From NCBI GenBank assembly GCA_029959085.1, contig JARWIR010000002.1, positions 31,386,233-31,450,232 of the forward strand: DNA of 64,000 bases, read 5' to 3'. Positions 1 to 10,216 of the stretch are shown one piece after another. A model generated the notes under the pieces. That model ran no database searches. It was not told the DNA's origin and saw only the letters and a list, made by a program, of their open reading frames with translations. The first letter of the stretch is position 1; each line of letters starts with the position of its first letter. The position numbers were made by a program, and so were the translations under genes. The stretch is from Nemophila menziesii (taxonomy: Eukaryota > Streptophyta > Magnoliopsida > Boraginales > Hydrophyllaceae).

Positions 1-41
1 TCTCATGAGTGTATTAATTCATCACAAATATGGAGACGTCA
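1..41 (-). repeat. 5' tip of minus-strand Athila LTR D, cut by window edge
   Basis: Identical to 47496-47536. Read on the minus strand it begins TGACGTCTCC, the LTR start of element D. The LTR is inserted into the protease of element C0, whose sequence resumes at 42 with codons for W-K-G-R-A-L-C-D. The rest of the LTR would lie to the left of the window. Confidence 0.8.
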
Positions 42-745
42 AATGGAAGGGGAGAGCTTTGTGTGATTTGGACGCAAGTATCAATCTCATGCCCAAATCA
101 TTGTTGGGGAAGTTAATTGGGAAAGAATGTCCAACCACCGTGGTATTGCAAATGGCTGATAGGTCCTTATCCCATCCTGAAGGAAAGGTGGAATATGTAC
201 TTGTTAAGGCAGATAATATGGTCTTTCATGTGATTTTATTATTCTTGACTACGACGAGGATAAGAATGTTCTCATCTTCTTGGGAGGATAAGAATATAGA
301 AAATGGAGATTTAATTATGCAAGTTCAAGACAAGGAGGTGAAGTTTAATGTGTTTAAGGCAATGAAGTTTCCTAATTCTAGGGATGATTGTTTCCGCGTA
401 GATGCCATCGATCATGTCATGCAAGAGATATTTGAAGAAACAAATCTTAACGAGGTGTTGTAGGCTACCTTAACACTAGACTTATACGAGCTATATGAAG
501 AATTTTACGAAACTGGTTATGAACAAGTGATAGAGTCGGAGGAGATTAAACCCCAAGAGAAATATTCTATTGAATATCTTCCAAAACTGGTAGAAAAGCC
601 TCTCCCATCGAACATGAGGTATGCGTATTTAGGTACTAATGATACTTTACTTGTTATCATTTCAGCTAACCTGACATGTTCTCAAGAAGATAAACTGTTA
701 CATGTACTCTAAGACAACAAGGAGGCAATTGGATGGACTACCACT

Positions 746-865
746 GATATCAAATGTATTAGTCGTACCATTTGCCAACACAAGATCATTATTTAAGATT
801 AAAGTGATATCTAAGGTAATTGTCCTACCATATTCCAACACAAGATCATTCTTGAAGATTAAAGT
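746..865 (+). repeat. 60-bp direct tandem duplication inside C0 pol
   Basis: Two adjacent 60-bp units (746-805 and 806-865) each run from GATATC to GATTAAAGT and contain CCAACACAAGATCATT. In other Athila copies this stretch, coding for the motif before [13 protein letters not shown], occurs once. The units have diverged from each other, so the duplication is old. It is shared with copy 2 at about 48241-48357. Confidence 0.85.
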
Positions 866-879
866 GCATGATCTATTGA

Positions 880-892
880 GGGGGGGGGGGGG
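880..892 (+). repeat. Poly-G tract replacing the EGQRR codons of RT
   Basis: A run of 13 G sits where other copies read GAAGGTCAAAGGAGATTAATG. The equivalent run in the second copy is 19 G (48372-48390), a length difference typical of homopolymer slippage. The true length is uncertain, because long G runs are also error-prone in sequencing. Confidence 0.8.
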
Positions 893-2819
893 ATTAATGC
901 CAGCAATGAAGGAGGTGGTTAGAAAAGAGGTGATAAAATTATTGGATGCGGGGATAATTTTCTCCATATTTGATAGCAAATGGGTGAGTCCAGTTCAATG
1001 CGTTCCAAATAAAGGAGGTATCACTATTGTCTTTTACGATCAGAATGAAGTTATACCCTTGTGAACTGTTGTTGGTTGGAGAGTGTGTATGAATAATCGT
1101 AAGTTGAACAACGCCACCAAGGAAGATCACTTTCCTCTACCGGTCATAAATCAGATGTTGGATAAGCTCGCAAGGAGAGAGTACTATATTGTTTCCTTGA
1201 TGTTTATTTGGGATATAATCAGATTTTGTGCAGTACCAGATGGTCAATACAAGACCACTTTCCCTTATCCTTTTGGCACCTTTGCATTTCGAAGGATTCC
1301 ATTTAGTTTATGCAATGCACCAGCCACATTCTAGAGGTGCATGTTGCCCATAATTTGGGACATGATTGACCATTTTCTTGAGGTATTTATGGATGATTTT
1401 GTGATGTTTAAAGATAACTTTGATAACTATCTTCAGAATCTAGAGAAGTTTTTAATCTGTTGTAAAGTGACTAATCTAGTATTAAACTAAGAGAAGTGTC
1501 ATGTCATTGTTTGTGAAGGGATTGAGTTTTGGCACAAGGTATCGAGAAAAGGTATGGAGATTGATCGTGCAAATATAGATGTAAACAAGACTCTTCCACC
1601 TCCTATTTTTTTTTAAAGGTGTGAGAAGCTTTTAGGTCATGCTGGGTTTTATCAAAGATTTTTCCAAATCGCCAAACCATTATGCAACTTACTTGAGAAA
1701 ACACCAAATTCCTTTTTTATTAAGCTTGTCTAGCGGCATTTTTGGCTATCAATAAGAAGCTTATCTCCACAACTATTGTGGTTCCTCCTTATTGGAGCCT
1801 TCCGTTCAAGGTTATGTGTGATGCAAGTGATCTTGATATGGGTTTCGTGTAGGTTCAACACAAATATAAGGTATTTTGTACAATTTATTATGCTAGTAAG
1901 ACTTTCACAAGTGCACAAGTAAATTATACCTGTGACCAAGTAGGAGTCGTTGGTTATTGTACACGCTTTTGATAAGTTTCTTCATACCTTCTTGGAGCGA
2001 AATTTATTGTATACGCAGACCATTCTGAAATTAAGTACCTCATGGAAAAGAAGGATGCGAAGCCACATTTGATTAGATGGGTATTGTTGATGTAAGAGTT
2101 TGACACATATATTTGAGATCGAAAGGGGAGTGAAAACCAAGTTGCTGATCATTTATCTCGCCTTGAAGGTTTTAATGTCAATAATGGACCAGAGTTGGTC
2201 AAAGAGGTATTTCCTGATGAAAATTTATGTATGATGACTACAAAGGTTACTCATTGGTATGCAGATATAGCTAATCTCATTGTGAGTGGATCTTTCCCTG
2301 AGGGTAAAACATCATTGAAGACTCCCTTTGGTGCACCTCCGTATTGCATGGTATATCATAAGGCATGTCACTTACCACTTGAGCTTGACTTGGGAGCATA
2401 TTGGGTGATAGCGGAGTTGAACTTAGATCTTATACTATCCAGAGAGAAGAGAATGATAAAGATTAATGAACTTGATGAGTTTCGTTTCCATGCATATGAA
2501 AATGCAAAGTCTACAAAGAGAAAACCAAAAATTGCATGATAACTGAATTCGTGAAAAGGGATTTAAAGTTGGGCAAAACGTCCTCAAGTATAACTCCAAG
2601 TTCAGTAATAACCCGAGGAAATTGAGATCGAAGTGGTCGGTTCCTTGCATTGTGACCAAAGTTACGCTTGGTAGAGCTATATATATTGAGAATCCAATTG
2701 AGCACTGCACCTTTATGGTGAATGGGCATTGACTGAATATTTACTATGGAGGTGAAGATATCATTCGTAAAGGAGACACAAAATGTGGGGTGATCATGTA
2801 TCTCCTTGAAGCCTCTTAG

Positions 2820-3139
2820 CATTTGAGGTAACGCGCCGAGAATAGTGACATTAAACATAAGCCAATTATGGGTGAAAACCCAATCATAGAGTAGATTACT
2901 GCTTTTGTAGTTTATATATAATAAGTTTAGTATATTAAAATTTGCATCTTAGTGTTTATTACAGCGAATGGGAGAGACGTCTAGTATTTTGTTGTGTAGG
3001 TGGTAAATACATGAGTTTGGGGTGACTTAGAGAAGAATTTTGTAACTGTAGCAGCTCTAGGCAGCATACCGGTCCCACGACCGGCATACCGCCGCCCTCG
3101 AAAGGGCCGCGACGGTTACACCATGGTATAAGGTCAAAA
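2820..3139 (+). other. C0 post-integrase spacer with PPT-like box and paired half-sites
   Basis: Non-coding stretch following the integrase C-terminus. It contains TGAGTTTGGGGT (3012-3023), the same core as the real polypurine tract of elements A and B. Near 3062-3092 two copies of GCATACCG lie 20 bp apart with CCGG between them, matching the paired palindromes in the equivalent spacer of A, B and C. No ORF of note. Confidence 0.7.
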
Positions 3140-4032
3140 GTTTTGTGAAGTGATTTTTATTTTTAATTTTTGAGATTGTGGGGATCTAAACCCTATAATC
3201 TACAACCGTTTAGAGGGTCGAGTACACGATTTTGTTATGGGTGATCACGGGGATCTAACCTTAAATCTGACAACCTTTCTAAGGGTTGATTCTATGTTAT
3301 TAGTTTTATTATCGGGTTATCGCGAGTATCTAACACTTATACTCACTAACCAATTTGGGTGTTAAGTTGACGTTATTTGGGGAATCTCAGGGATCTAACC
3401 CTTATACTCAAAAAAAATTCTAAGGGGTGACTCGACGCTTTTGTTTTGTTTGGTAATCACGGGGTTCTAACCCTGATACTCGAAAACCTGAGGGTCATGT
3501 CGAGGTTTTTTAAATATCGCAGAGATCTAATCCTTATACTAGACAACCTTTTTGTGGGTTGAGTCGGGTTTTTTTTTTCGTGTGATCACGGGGATCTAAC
3601 CCTTATACGCGACATATTTCGGAGGATTAGTCTAGGTTTTTATTTTTATTTTTGGGTGATCGTAAGGATCTAACCCTTATACTCAATAACTTTTCTGAGG
3701 TTGAGTTGAGGTTTTTAATTTTGAATTTTGGTGATCGCGATGATCTAGTTCTTATACTCCTTAACTTTTCTAATGGATGAGTTGAGGTTTTATTTTTTCT
3801 TTGGATGATCGCATGGATATATCCTTATACTCGACAACATATTTTTAGAGCTGAGTAAAGATTTTTATATTTATTTTTGGTTTACGAAGATGATCTAGCC
3901 TTTATACGCGACAACCTTTCAGATGAATTGTGTCGAGATTTTATTTTTAATATTTGGGTGATAGCGGGGATCCAACCCCTACACTCGACAATACTTCTAA
4001 TGGTTGAGTTGAGCTTATTATTTTTAGTTTTG
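3140..4032 (+). repeat. Hairpin-forming minisatellite, left part
   Basis: About a dozen degenerate units, spaced roughly 60-80 bp, follow the pattern GGGTGATCACGGGGATCTAACCCTTATACTCGACAACC, then GGGTTGAGTCGAGG, then a T-rich linker. Within a unit CTCGAC-AACC and GGTT-GAGTCGAG can pair as a bulged stem. The array is split by element A and resumes at 28947. It lies in the 3' spacer of C0. I see no convincing coding potential. Confidence 0.85.
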
Positions 4033-4814
4033 GGTGATGATGTCTCCCTATTTCTTCTAATTATTAGCCCTTTGGAGACATCGTTTTAGGTGAATAAATG
4101 ACTTATTTGATAGACTTTTATGCGTATTTGATCATATTGCACTTTCTCCCCTTGGAAATTGACTATTTGCATTTTTAGAGCTTTTATGCGTAAATTTGAT
4201 TGTTTTTAATGCAAAGTTAGTAGGTTCTTGAATTTCATGAAAGACCAATCCATGGAGGAGAAGTGAGAATTAAAGTCTTAGGGTATTTTAGAGTGTTAGG
4301 AAGTACTTTTACTCGAGTTTCTATTTTTAGAGTGCACTTTCCTATTTCTAGTCTTGAATTATTGATTTGTTCTCTTTAAAGCATATGCGGTTTAATTATT
4401 TATTTATTGCGAAGCTTTAAAAGATATATGGTAATTAATTAGAGACCAAGTCAAGTCAAAGAAGTAAAGAAAATAGATTTACATGGAAATAAGAAGATTA
4501 TGGAAGGATATATGCAAATAAGGAAAAGATAAAGCTGCCTTATGAATCTGAAATTCCAGCCACGTTTCAAAGACAAGTCCATAACTTAAGATTGGGTAGG
4601 AATTTGGGCGAGTGGTCTGCACCAATGGAAATAGCTTTCCGAGACAAGCGGTTTTGAATATTGCAACGCGTCAAACAGATAAGTATTGAATGAGATATGA
4701 CCAAAACAAATCAGCAGCAGAATCTTACCTTTCCTAGATTTTAGGGTTACGAATTTAAGAGTTCTTAACTTGTCTTCCACTCCAAGTAAATTCGACCTAG
4801 GGCTTGCTAACACC

Positions 4815-4822
4815 TATAAATA
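4815..4822 (+). promoter_or_regulatory. TATA box of LTR A
   Basis: TATAAATA in a CACC-TATAAATACACC context, conserved in the right LTR at 27959-27966 and in copy 2 at 52313-52320. The position, about 780 bp into a 1.77-kb LTR, suits the U3/R promoter of an Athila element. Transcription would begin some 25-35 bp downstream. Confidence 0.7.
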
Positions 4823-5389
4823 CACCTCTTAGCCTCCTCTTTTCACACACTTCAGAGAATTACACAAGAGGCTTAAGGTTTTCAAGTCAGAGCAAGAAGG
4901 CAAGGAGAAGCTAGTGCTAGAGGAATCCTGTTCTTCCATCAACAGTCATCCTACCCTTTAGGTTATTAATTTATCTTTTGTATTTGAACATGAACTCCTT
5001 TTATTTATTGTTAGTCTTTAATTTTATTATGAGCTAAATTTCCATATACTTGAGAATCGCATTAAAGGGATGAACCTTAATTAATTAATCTATGTTTTGA
5101 ATTTGGGATTATTTAGATTTAAATTGAATAGAGTTTTATATATTGGATATTACTTTGTTTTCATTATTTCTTTTAGGAACAACTAGAAATAGCTTTTAGT
5201 ATTTGGGCTATTCACTTTAGTGGCGAAGTGATCATCCGACATGGGGGTTTGAATACAGATCTAGCTAATACCCGTGTAATGTCCGTTATTGACCGACAGG
5301 CTTAACTAGTTACATAGCCAAAGAGGTAAAATCATATCATCCGAAGAGGCATATTCGACCATACAGGTGTTTATAGTACTTTAGGATAG

Positions 5390-5420
5390 CTCCTAGGTCC
5401 ACCCGACAGGGGGCTAGGAG
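5390..5420 (+). promoter_or_regulatory. Conserved leader hairpin in LTR A
   Basis: CTCCTAG...CTAGGAG forms a 7-bp stem around the inner CCACCCGACAGGGGG. The same 31-nt hairpin with a different, still complementary stem (CTTCGTA/TACGAAG) occurs in LTR B at 22007-22037, so base pairing rather than sequence is kept. It lies downstream of the TATA box and would be in the RNA leader. Confidence 0.65.
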
Positions 5421-5811
5421 ATATTAGAGTCCCGACTAATATTATAATTCCAATTCTACCCTTAAACATAGCATAGATTATATTGATTTAGTGTGGATTC
5501 TTTACGAGACTCAAGTATCTCTCTCATCTAAAGTTAGTCGTTTATTTGCTTTATTTCTTTCTAGTTAATTTACTTTTAGTTTTTATTTTATTTGCATCTT
5601 TAATTTACAAAAACCAAACAAAAATCTTATCTTTTACTTTTCTGTTTAGCAATTATTCGTACTACTTGATTAATATTTGGGTTGAACCTAATCTGTCCCT
5701 AAGAATGAACTTGATTATCATATATTACTTGGGACAACTGTACACTTGCAGTTTGTGGTTTCTCTTTATTTATCACTTTATTTTCTAACACCCTAGGACC
5801 CATCGAGCTTT

Positions 5812-5830
5812 TGGCGCCGCTGCCGGGGAC
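5812..5830 (+). promoter_or_regulatory. Primer binding site of element A (tRNA-Asp type)
   Basis: TGGCGCCGCTGCCGGGGAC starts 6 bp after the LTR end. It matches the plant tRNA-Asp 3' end used by Athila elements (TGGCGCCGTTGCCGGGGA) with one mismatch. It primes minus-strand DNA synthesis. Confidence 0.9.
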
Positions 5831-5934
5831 GGTAGCGTGTGACCCCGGTGTTACTCTTTAGTAGTTTAATTGTTTTATATTTCAGTTTTACGCTTTGGGT
5901 TGTCTTTCTTTCTCAAGTTTACAGGTTTTGGTAT

Positions 5935-6812
5935 ATGCTTGGAGATATCGTGATTCTTGCAAATCCTGAAAACCTAGTTCGAGAAGCAAACAAAAGAAAG
6001 AGAGAAGCTAAAGCAAAAGAGTTAGAGGAGTAATTAGCAAGAGAAGCAATGGCTGATGATCATGAAATCGATCCTCCTCTTGTTCCTCTTGTTCCACAAG
6101 TTCAACCTCCTCAGAACAATGATTTGTGGTTTATCAATGGCCCTGAACAAGCTCCATTACAAGCTCCTGCCCTCGGAATTGGCCCAGAAAATATTAATGT
6201 CGAGAGATTCAAACCCGATCCTGGTATGTTATCTCTATTTCAGAGTTATGGAAATTTCCTAGGAGCACCTAGCGAAGATCCAATCCGTGCTTTACAGAAG
6301 TTCATGCAAATCTGCGATTCCTATATAACGCAAGGAGTAACAAGAGATCAGATGTATTTTGCGAATTTTAGGTATTTCGTTATTGATGGAGCAAGTGAAT
6401 GGCATTATTCTCACGAACCCGGAGCAAATACAACATGGGACGTATTACAAACTGCGTTCTTCGACAGATACTACCCAACGAATATGAGATTAGACGCGCA
6501 AGTCGAAGTGACTTCATTCAAACAAGATCAAGACGAAACTTTGGGTAGAAGTTGAAAGAGATTTCAGATTTGTTTAAGAAGAGTCCCTGATCATGGCTCA
6601 CAGAGATTCAACAGATGAAGATATTTTACCGAGGACTTGATGGCTCTTCAAGAAAGGATCTAGACTTGCTTTGTGGTGGTGGATTTCTACAGGTACAACC
6701 AGTCCATGCTAAGATTATTTTGAATAGAATAGTTACAAATGAGATGGGTTGGAACACCGTGAGAACACCTATCTGAGGTGGAAGAGAAAATAGTGCTCTC
6801 ATTGAGCAACAA
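5935..6812 (+). pseudogene. gag: Athila gag N-terminal half, element A
   Basis: The likely start is ATG 5935 (MLGDIVILANPENLVREANK), aligned with the gag start of element B. The frame meets a TAA at 6031-6033. It continues from 6049 through a proline-rich linker and the retrotransposon gag domain (ERFKPDPGMLSLFQ, QKFMQICDSYITQGV, FFDRYYPTNMRL). A TGA at 6553-6555 then replaces the expected Trp of GRSW. Between 6556 and 6812 the remaining gag (KIFYRGLDGSSRKDLDLLCGG) is readable only with frame changes. A 3' splice-acceptor-like pyrimidine tract lies just before the ATG. Confidence 0.9.
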
Positions 6813-8363
6813 TTGAAACAGCTTACTCTAGCTGTTACAAAAAGTGTTGCAGGTAGAATAGAAGATGTTAATGTTACACTAGGAGTTTATGGGTGCTCTA
6901 ACTGCGGTACACAAGATCATGATTGGGAGCATTGCCAAAACAATCCAGAAGCTGTAATGTTTATTTCCAACCAAGGAAATTATAATTCAAGTGGTCAAGG
7001 TTATCAACCGAATAGAAACCATCCAGGTTTCCAATATTCAAATCCAAATGGAGCCGCTAATCCAACTTATGAATATCAACCGCATCCCCAAGGTAACAAC
7101 TTTCAACCAAGACCTCAGAACAACTACCAAGGTGGACAAGCTTACGGAAATCAAGCTCAGAGACAACCTCATCAAGATGCTTACACCGAGATCATGAATC
7201 CAAAAGCTCTACCTGCTCAACCTCAAGAAGGCGCTTTAGATATTCAGCAAACCTTGACGACGTTAATCAACATGCAAACGAAGACTATCCTAGATCAGCA
7301 ATCTACATCCGCATCACTTAAAATGTTAGAGAATCAGCTAGCTCAAATATCAAAACAATTGAATCAAAGTCAACAAGGACAATTACCGAGTGACACTGAA
7401 GAACCCAAGAAACGAGAGGATTGTAATGCAGTAACACTTAGAAGTGGTAAGAAGCTCCCACCACCTCTTTTTCCCGTGATGAAAGAAAAAGAAACAACTG
7501 TGAAAGAGAAACCGGCAAAAGATGTGGTGGAGGAAGAAGATGAACCTGAAGTAGTGGAAGTGGATAAGATTCCGGAAAAGCCAAAATCCAAAGATGTTAC
7601 AGAAACCCGTCCTCCTCCACCTTTTCCCTCAAGAGTTCAAAAGAAAGGAGACATGGCTGACTATCAGAAGTTCTTGAATATGGTATGTGGTCTAAATATT
7701 AGCGTCCCGTTCTTAGATGCTATCAGAGATGTGCCAAAGTATGTTATATTCTTGAAAAGAGCCATTACCAACAAGAGACCATACCGTGAGAATGAGATGA
7801 TAGGATTGCCAGAAGAATGCAGTGCTATATGCCAAAGTAAGTTGCCACCTAAACTACTTGATCCTGGGAGTTTTTCGATTCCTATTTCTATTGGTAATGA
7901 GTGGCAAGGGAAAGCTTTGTGTGAATTGGGTGCGATTATTAATTTGATACCCAAGTCAATTTTCGAACAACTGAAGATAGGAAACACAAGGCCTACTTCC
8001 ATGATCCTGCAAATGGCTGATAGATCCCTCGCTCATCTAGAGGGACGAATAGAAGATGTCCTCGTCAAGGCAGATACTTTCATTATTCCCGTTGATTTTG
8101 TTATACTTGAATACGACGCTGATAGGAATGTCCCCTTCATCTTGGGTCGACCATTCCTAGCCACGAGGCGTACTGTTATTGATGTAGAAAACAGAGAATT
8201 GACCATGCGAATCCAAGACGAGAAGGTAAAGTTCAACGTGTTTAGGGCCATGAAGTTTCCAGATCCTCCAGTGGAGTGTTTCCGAATGGATGTACTAGAC
8301 TTAACTACGCAAGAAGTATTTGATTGTATGAATTTAACGATATTAAGCGGCCCTAACACTTGA
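6813..8363 (+). pseudogene. Gag C-terminus with CCHC knuckle and aspartic protease, element A
   Basis: Open for 516 codons. A CCHC knuckle (CSNCGTQDHDWEHC, C-X2-C-X4-H-X4-C) is near residue 30, followed by a Gln/Asn-rich linker and an acidic Lys/Glu stretch near residues 215-260. The Athila protease domain follows (KLPPKLLDPGSFSIPISIG, then LCELGAIINLIP, then PFILGRPFLA). The catalytic Asp of DLGAS reads Glu, so the protease is probably inactive. The frame ends at 8363 after a 1-bp deletion relative to copy 2, where the frame is also broken, at 55855. Confidence 0.92.
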
Positions 8364-9663
8364 CTCACCGGAATTAATGGAAGAACTAACCGAAACTGTA
8401 GCTGCTCTAAATTCCGGAAATATCAAGCATAGGCATCTCGCCTATGAGCCAGTCTGAGAGCCAGGGGAGATAGTATCTAAAAAGAAACCATCTATCGAAT
8501 CTCTCTCTCAACTAGAAGAAAGGCAGCTTCCCTCACACTTGAGGTATGCTTATTTAGGTACTAAAAACACTCTACATGTTATTGTTTCAGCTACTTTAAC
8601 AGGTCCTCAAGAAGACAAGCTGTTGCACATACTGAGAGCCAATAAAGAGGCGATTGGTTGGACTATTGCTGACATTCTCTCTCTCAACTAGAAGAAAGGC
8701 AGCTTCCCTCACACTTGAGGTATGCTTATTTAGGTACTAAAAACACTCTACATGTTATTGTTTCAGCTACTTTAACAGGTCCTCAAGAAGACAAGCTGTT
8801 GCACATACTGAGAGCCAATAAAGAGGCGATTGGTTGGACTATTGCTTCCTACTGCCAACACAAAATCATTCTAGACGATCAAAGAGCGCGCTCAGTTGAA
8901 GGGCAAAGAAGATTGCTGCCAGCTATGAAGGAAGTATTGAAGAAAGAGGTTATCAAGTTGCTAGACGCGGAAATCATCTATCCCATAGCTAGTAGCAAAT
9001 GGGTGAGTCCAGTTCAATGCGTACCAAAGAAGGGTGGTATCACTACCATCTTGAACAAGAAGAATGAAGCCATTCCCTTAAGAACCGTTGTTGGTTGGAG
9101 AGTGTGTATGGCTTATCGAAAGTTGAACTATGCCACCAAAAAAGATCACTTCCCTCTTCCGTTTATTGATCAGAATATTATTGCTTTTTTGATGGATATT
9201 CAGGATACAATCAGATTTATGTAGATCCAAAAGACCAACACAAGACAACCTTTACATGTCCTTTTGGTACCTTTTCCTTACGAAGGATGCTATTTGGATT
9301 ATGTAATGCACCTGCTACTTTTCAAAGATGTAAGATGGAAATCTTTTGGGACATGATTGACGATTTCCTTGAGGTATTTATGGATGACTTTTCTGTGTTT
9401 GGTGATAACTTTAAGGAGTGTTTACGAAACTTGGAGAAGGTATTGATTAGATGCAAGGAGACTGATTTGGTTTTAAACTGGGAGAAGTGACACTTTATGG
9501 TTCGAGAAGGTATAGTGTTGGGTCACAAGGTTTCAAGTGTGGGTTTGGAAGTTGATCGTGCAAAGATTGAGGTAATCAAGACTCTTCACCCTCCTATTTC
9601 TGTGAAAGGGGTAAGAAGCTTTTTGGGTCATGCTGGTTTTTACCGACGTTATATCAAGGACTT
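8364..9663 (+). pseudogene. Reverse transcriptase of element A, N-terminal part, interrupted by B
   Basis: Linker and RT palm/fingers in pieces: [11 protein letters not shown] (twice, because of a 176-bp duplication), VSPVQCVPKKGGITT, WRVCMAYRKLNYA, then a 26-bp deletion near 9174 that shifts the frame. RT resumes at 9287 with [11 protein letters not shown] and FMDDFSVFG (catalytic DD), hits a TGA at 9488-9490 in place of a Cys codon, and continues GFYRRYIKDF up to the LTR of element B. The remaining RT and RNase H resume at 22430. Copy 2 lacks the 26-bp deletion and this TGA. Confidence 0.92.
8500..8846 (+). repeat. 176-bp tandem duplication in the PR-RT linker of element A
   Basis: 8500-8670 repeats at 8676-8846, identical by eye. 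Each copy codes the segment [18 protein letters not shown] through AIGWTIA. 176 is not a multiple of three, so the frame is lost. The same duplication is in copy 2 (55999-56345), so it predates the large duplication. Confidence 0.93.
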
Positions 9664-10216
9664 TGATGTCTCCCTACTTGTTCTTATTTTAGACCCTTGG
9701 GAGACATCATTTTTCAAGTTTATTTGAATATTTTGATAGACTTTAGGACCAAAATTGCAATATTCCGAATTTCCTCTTTATTTTCTAGTGTTTTTTATTT
9801 ATTAATCTTTTGCGCGTGATCTTGTGTATTTTAGTGGAAAGTTTGTAGGTTTTGAATATTAGTTAGGAGAGGAATATGAGAAGAAAGTCAAAGATCGTGA
9901 TATGGAGTCAAAGCTTGAAGATAAATCCCGAAAAGAATTATATTTTGAAGCTGCAAATCTGGAAAACAGGCCAAAGATTGCTGATTTCGAGGCACTTACG
10001 AGTTGATTTAGCCGCTGACCTTTAAAGAGATTATGCTCCTTATCAAGTTACGGAAATTTAGCAAGTGATTTGAGGTCAATTGGAGTTATAACGAATCGGT
10101 TAGAGATGTTTTAGTGGAGGTGGTGCAGCAGTTACGGGATTTTGGGCTTAGAAAATGGACTTGGGCTTTTAACTTTTAACTTAAACCTTAGACAAAGCCT
10201 AATCCGTTTTTTAGAG

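Larger units (their letters stand above)
42..2819 (+). pseudogene. Decayed Athila pol (element C0): PR-RT-RNaseH, integrase internally deleted
   Basis: Fragments of one Athila polyprotein lie in order but in different frames. They are protease (5-463; active site LCDLDASINLMP, the family Gly replaced by Asp), the PR-RT linker (527-712), RT (896-1500; VSPVQCVP, FMDD region altered), RNase H (about 1790-2170; CDASD and DHLSRLEG visible) and the integrase C-terminus (2195-2819; [15 protein letters not shown]). Many stops and frameshifts make it non-functional. The integrase zinc finger and catalytic core are missing: the text jumps at about 2313 from the RNase H-integrase linker to the segment after the DDE core. 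It is older than elements A and B, which are nested downstream. Confidence 0.9.
4038..5805 (+). repeat. 5' LTR of element A
   Basis: Begins TGATGTCTCC and ends just before the PBS, at a degenerate ...CCCATCG where the other LTR has CCCACCA. It pairs with 27182-28946. The 5' tip can fold back (TGATGTCTCC with GGAGACATCG). A TATA box TATAAATA is at 4815-4822. A stable 31-nt hairpin (CTCCTAG/CTAGGAG stem) lies at 5390-5420 in the transcribed half. Confidence 0.93.

Noticed and set aside
3140..4037. CRISPR-like array
   Set aside because: Units are degenerate and variable in length with no constant repeat and unique spacers, and the context is a plant retroelement.
4586..4813. Small ORFs inside the LTRs (for example 4586-4813, 10238-10444, 27766-27957)
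   Set aside because: They are not kept between LTR partners as proteins and overlap the promoter/leader; no domain.
7370..8368. Minus-strand ORFs opposite gag/PR (73-112 codons)
   Set aside because: Shadows of the plus-strand coding frame; equivalents recur wherever the same gene is copied.
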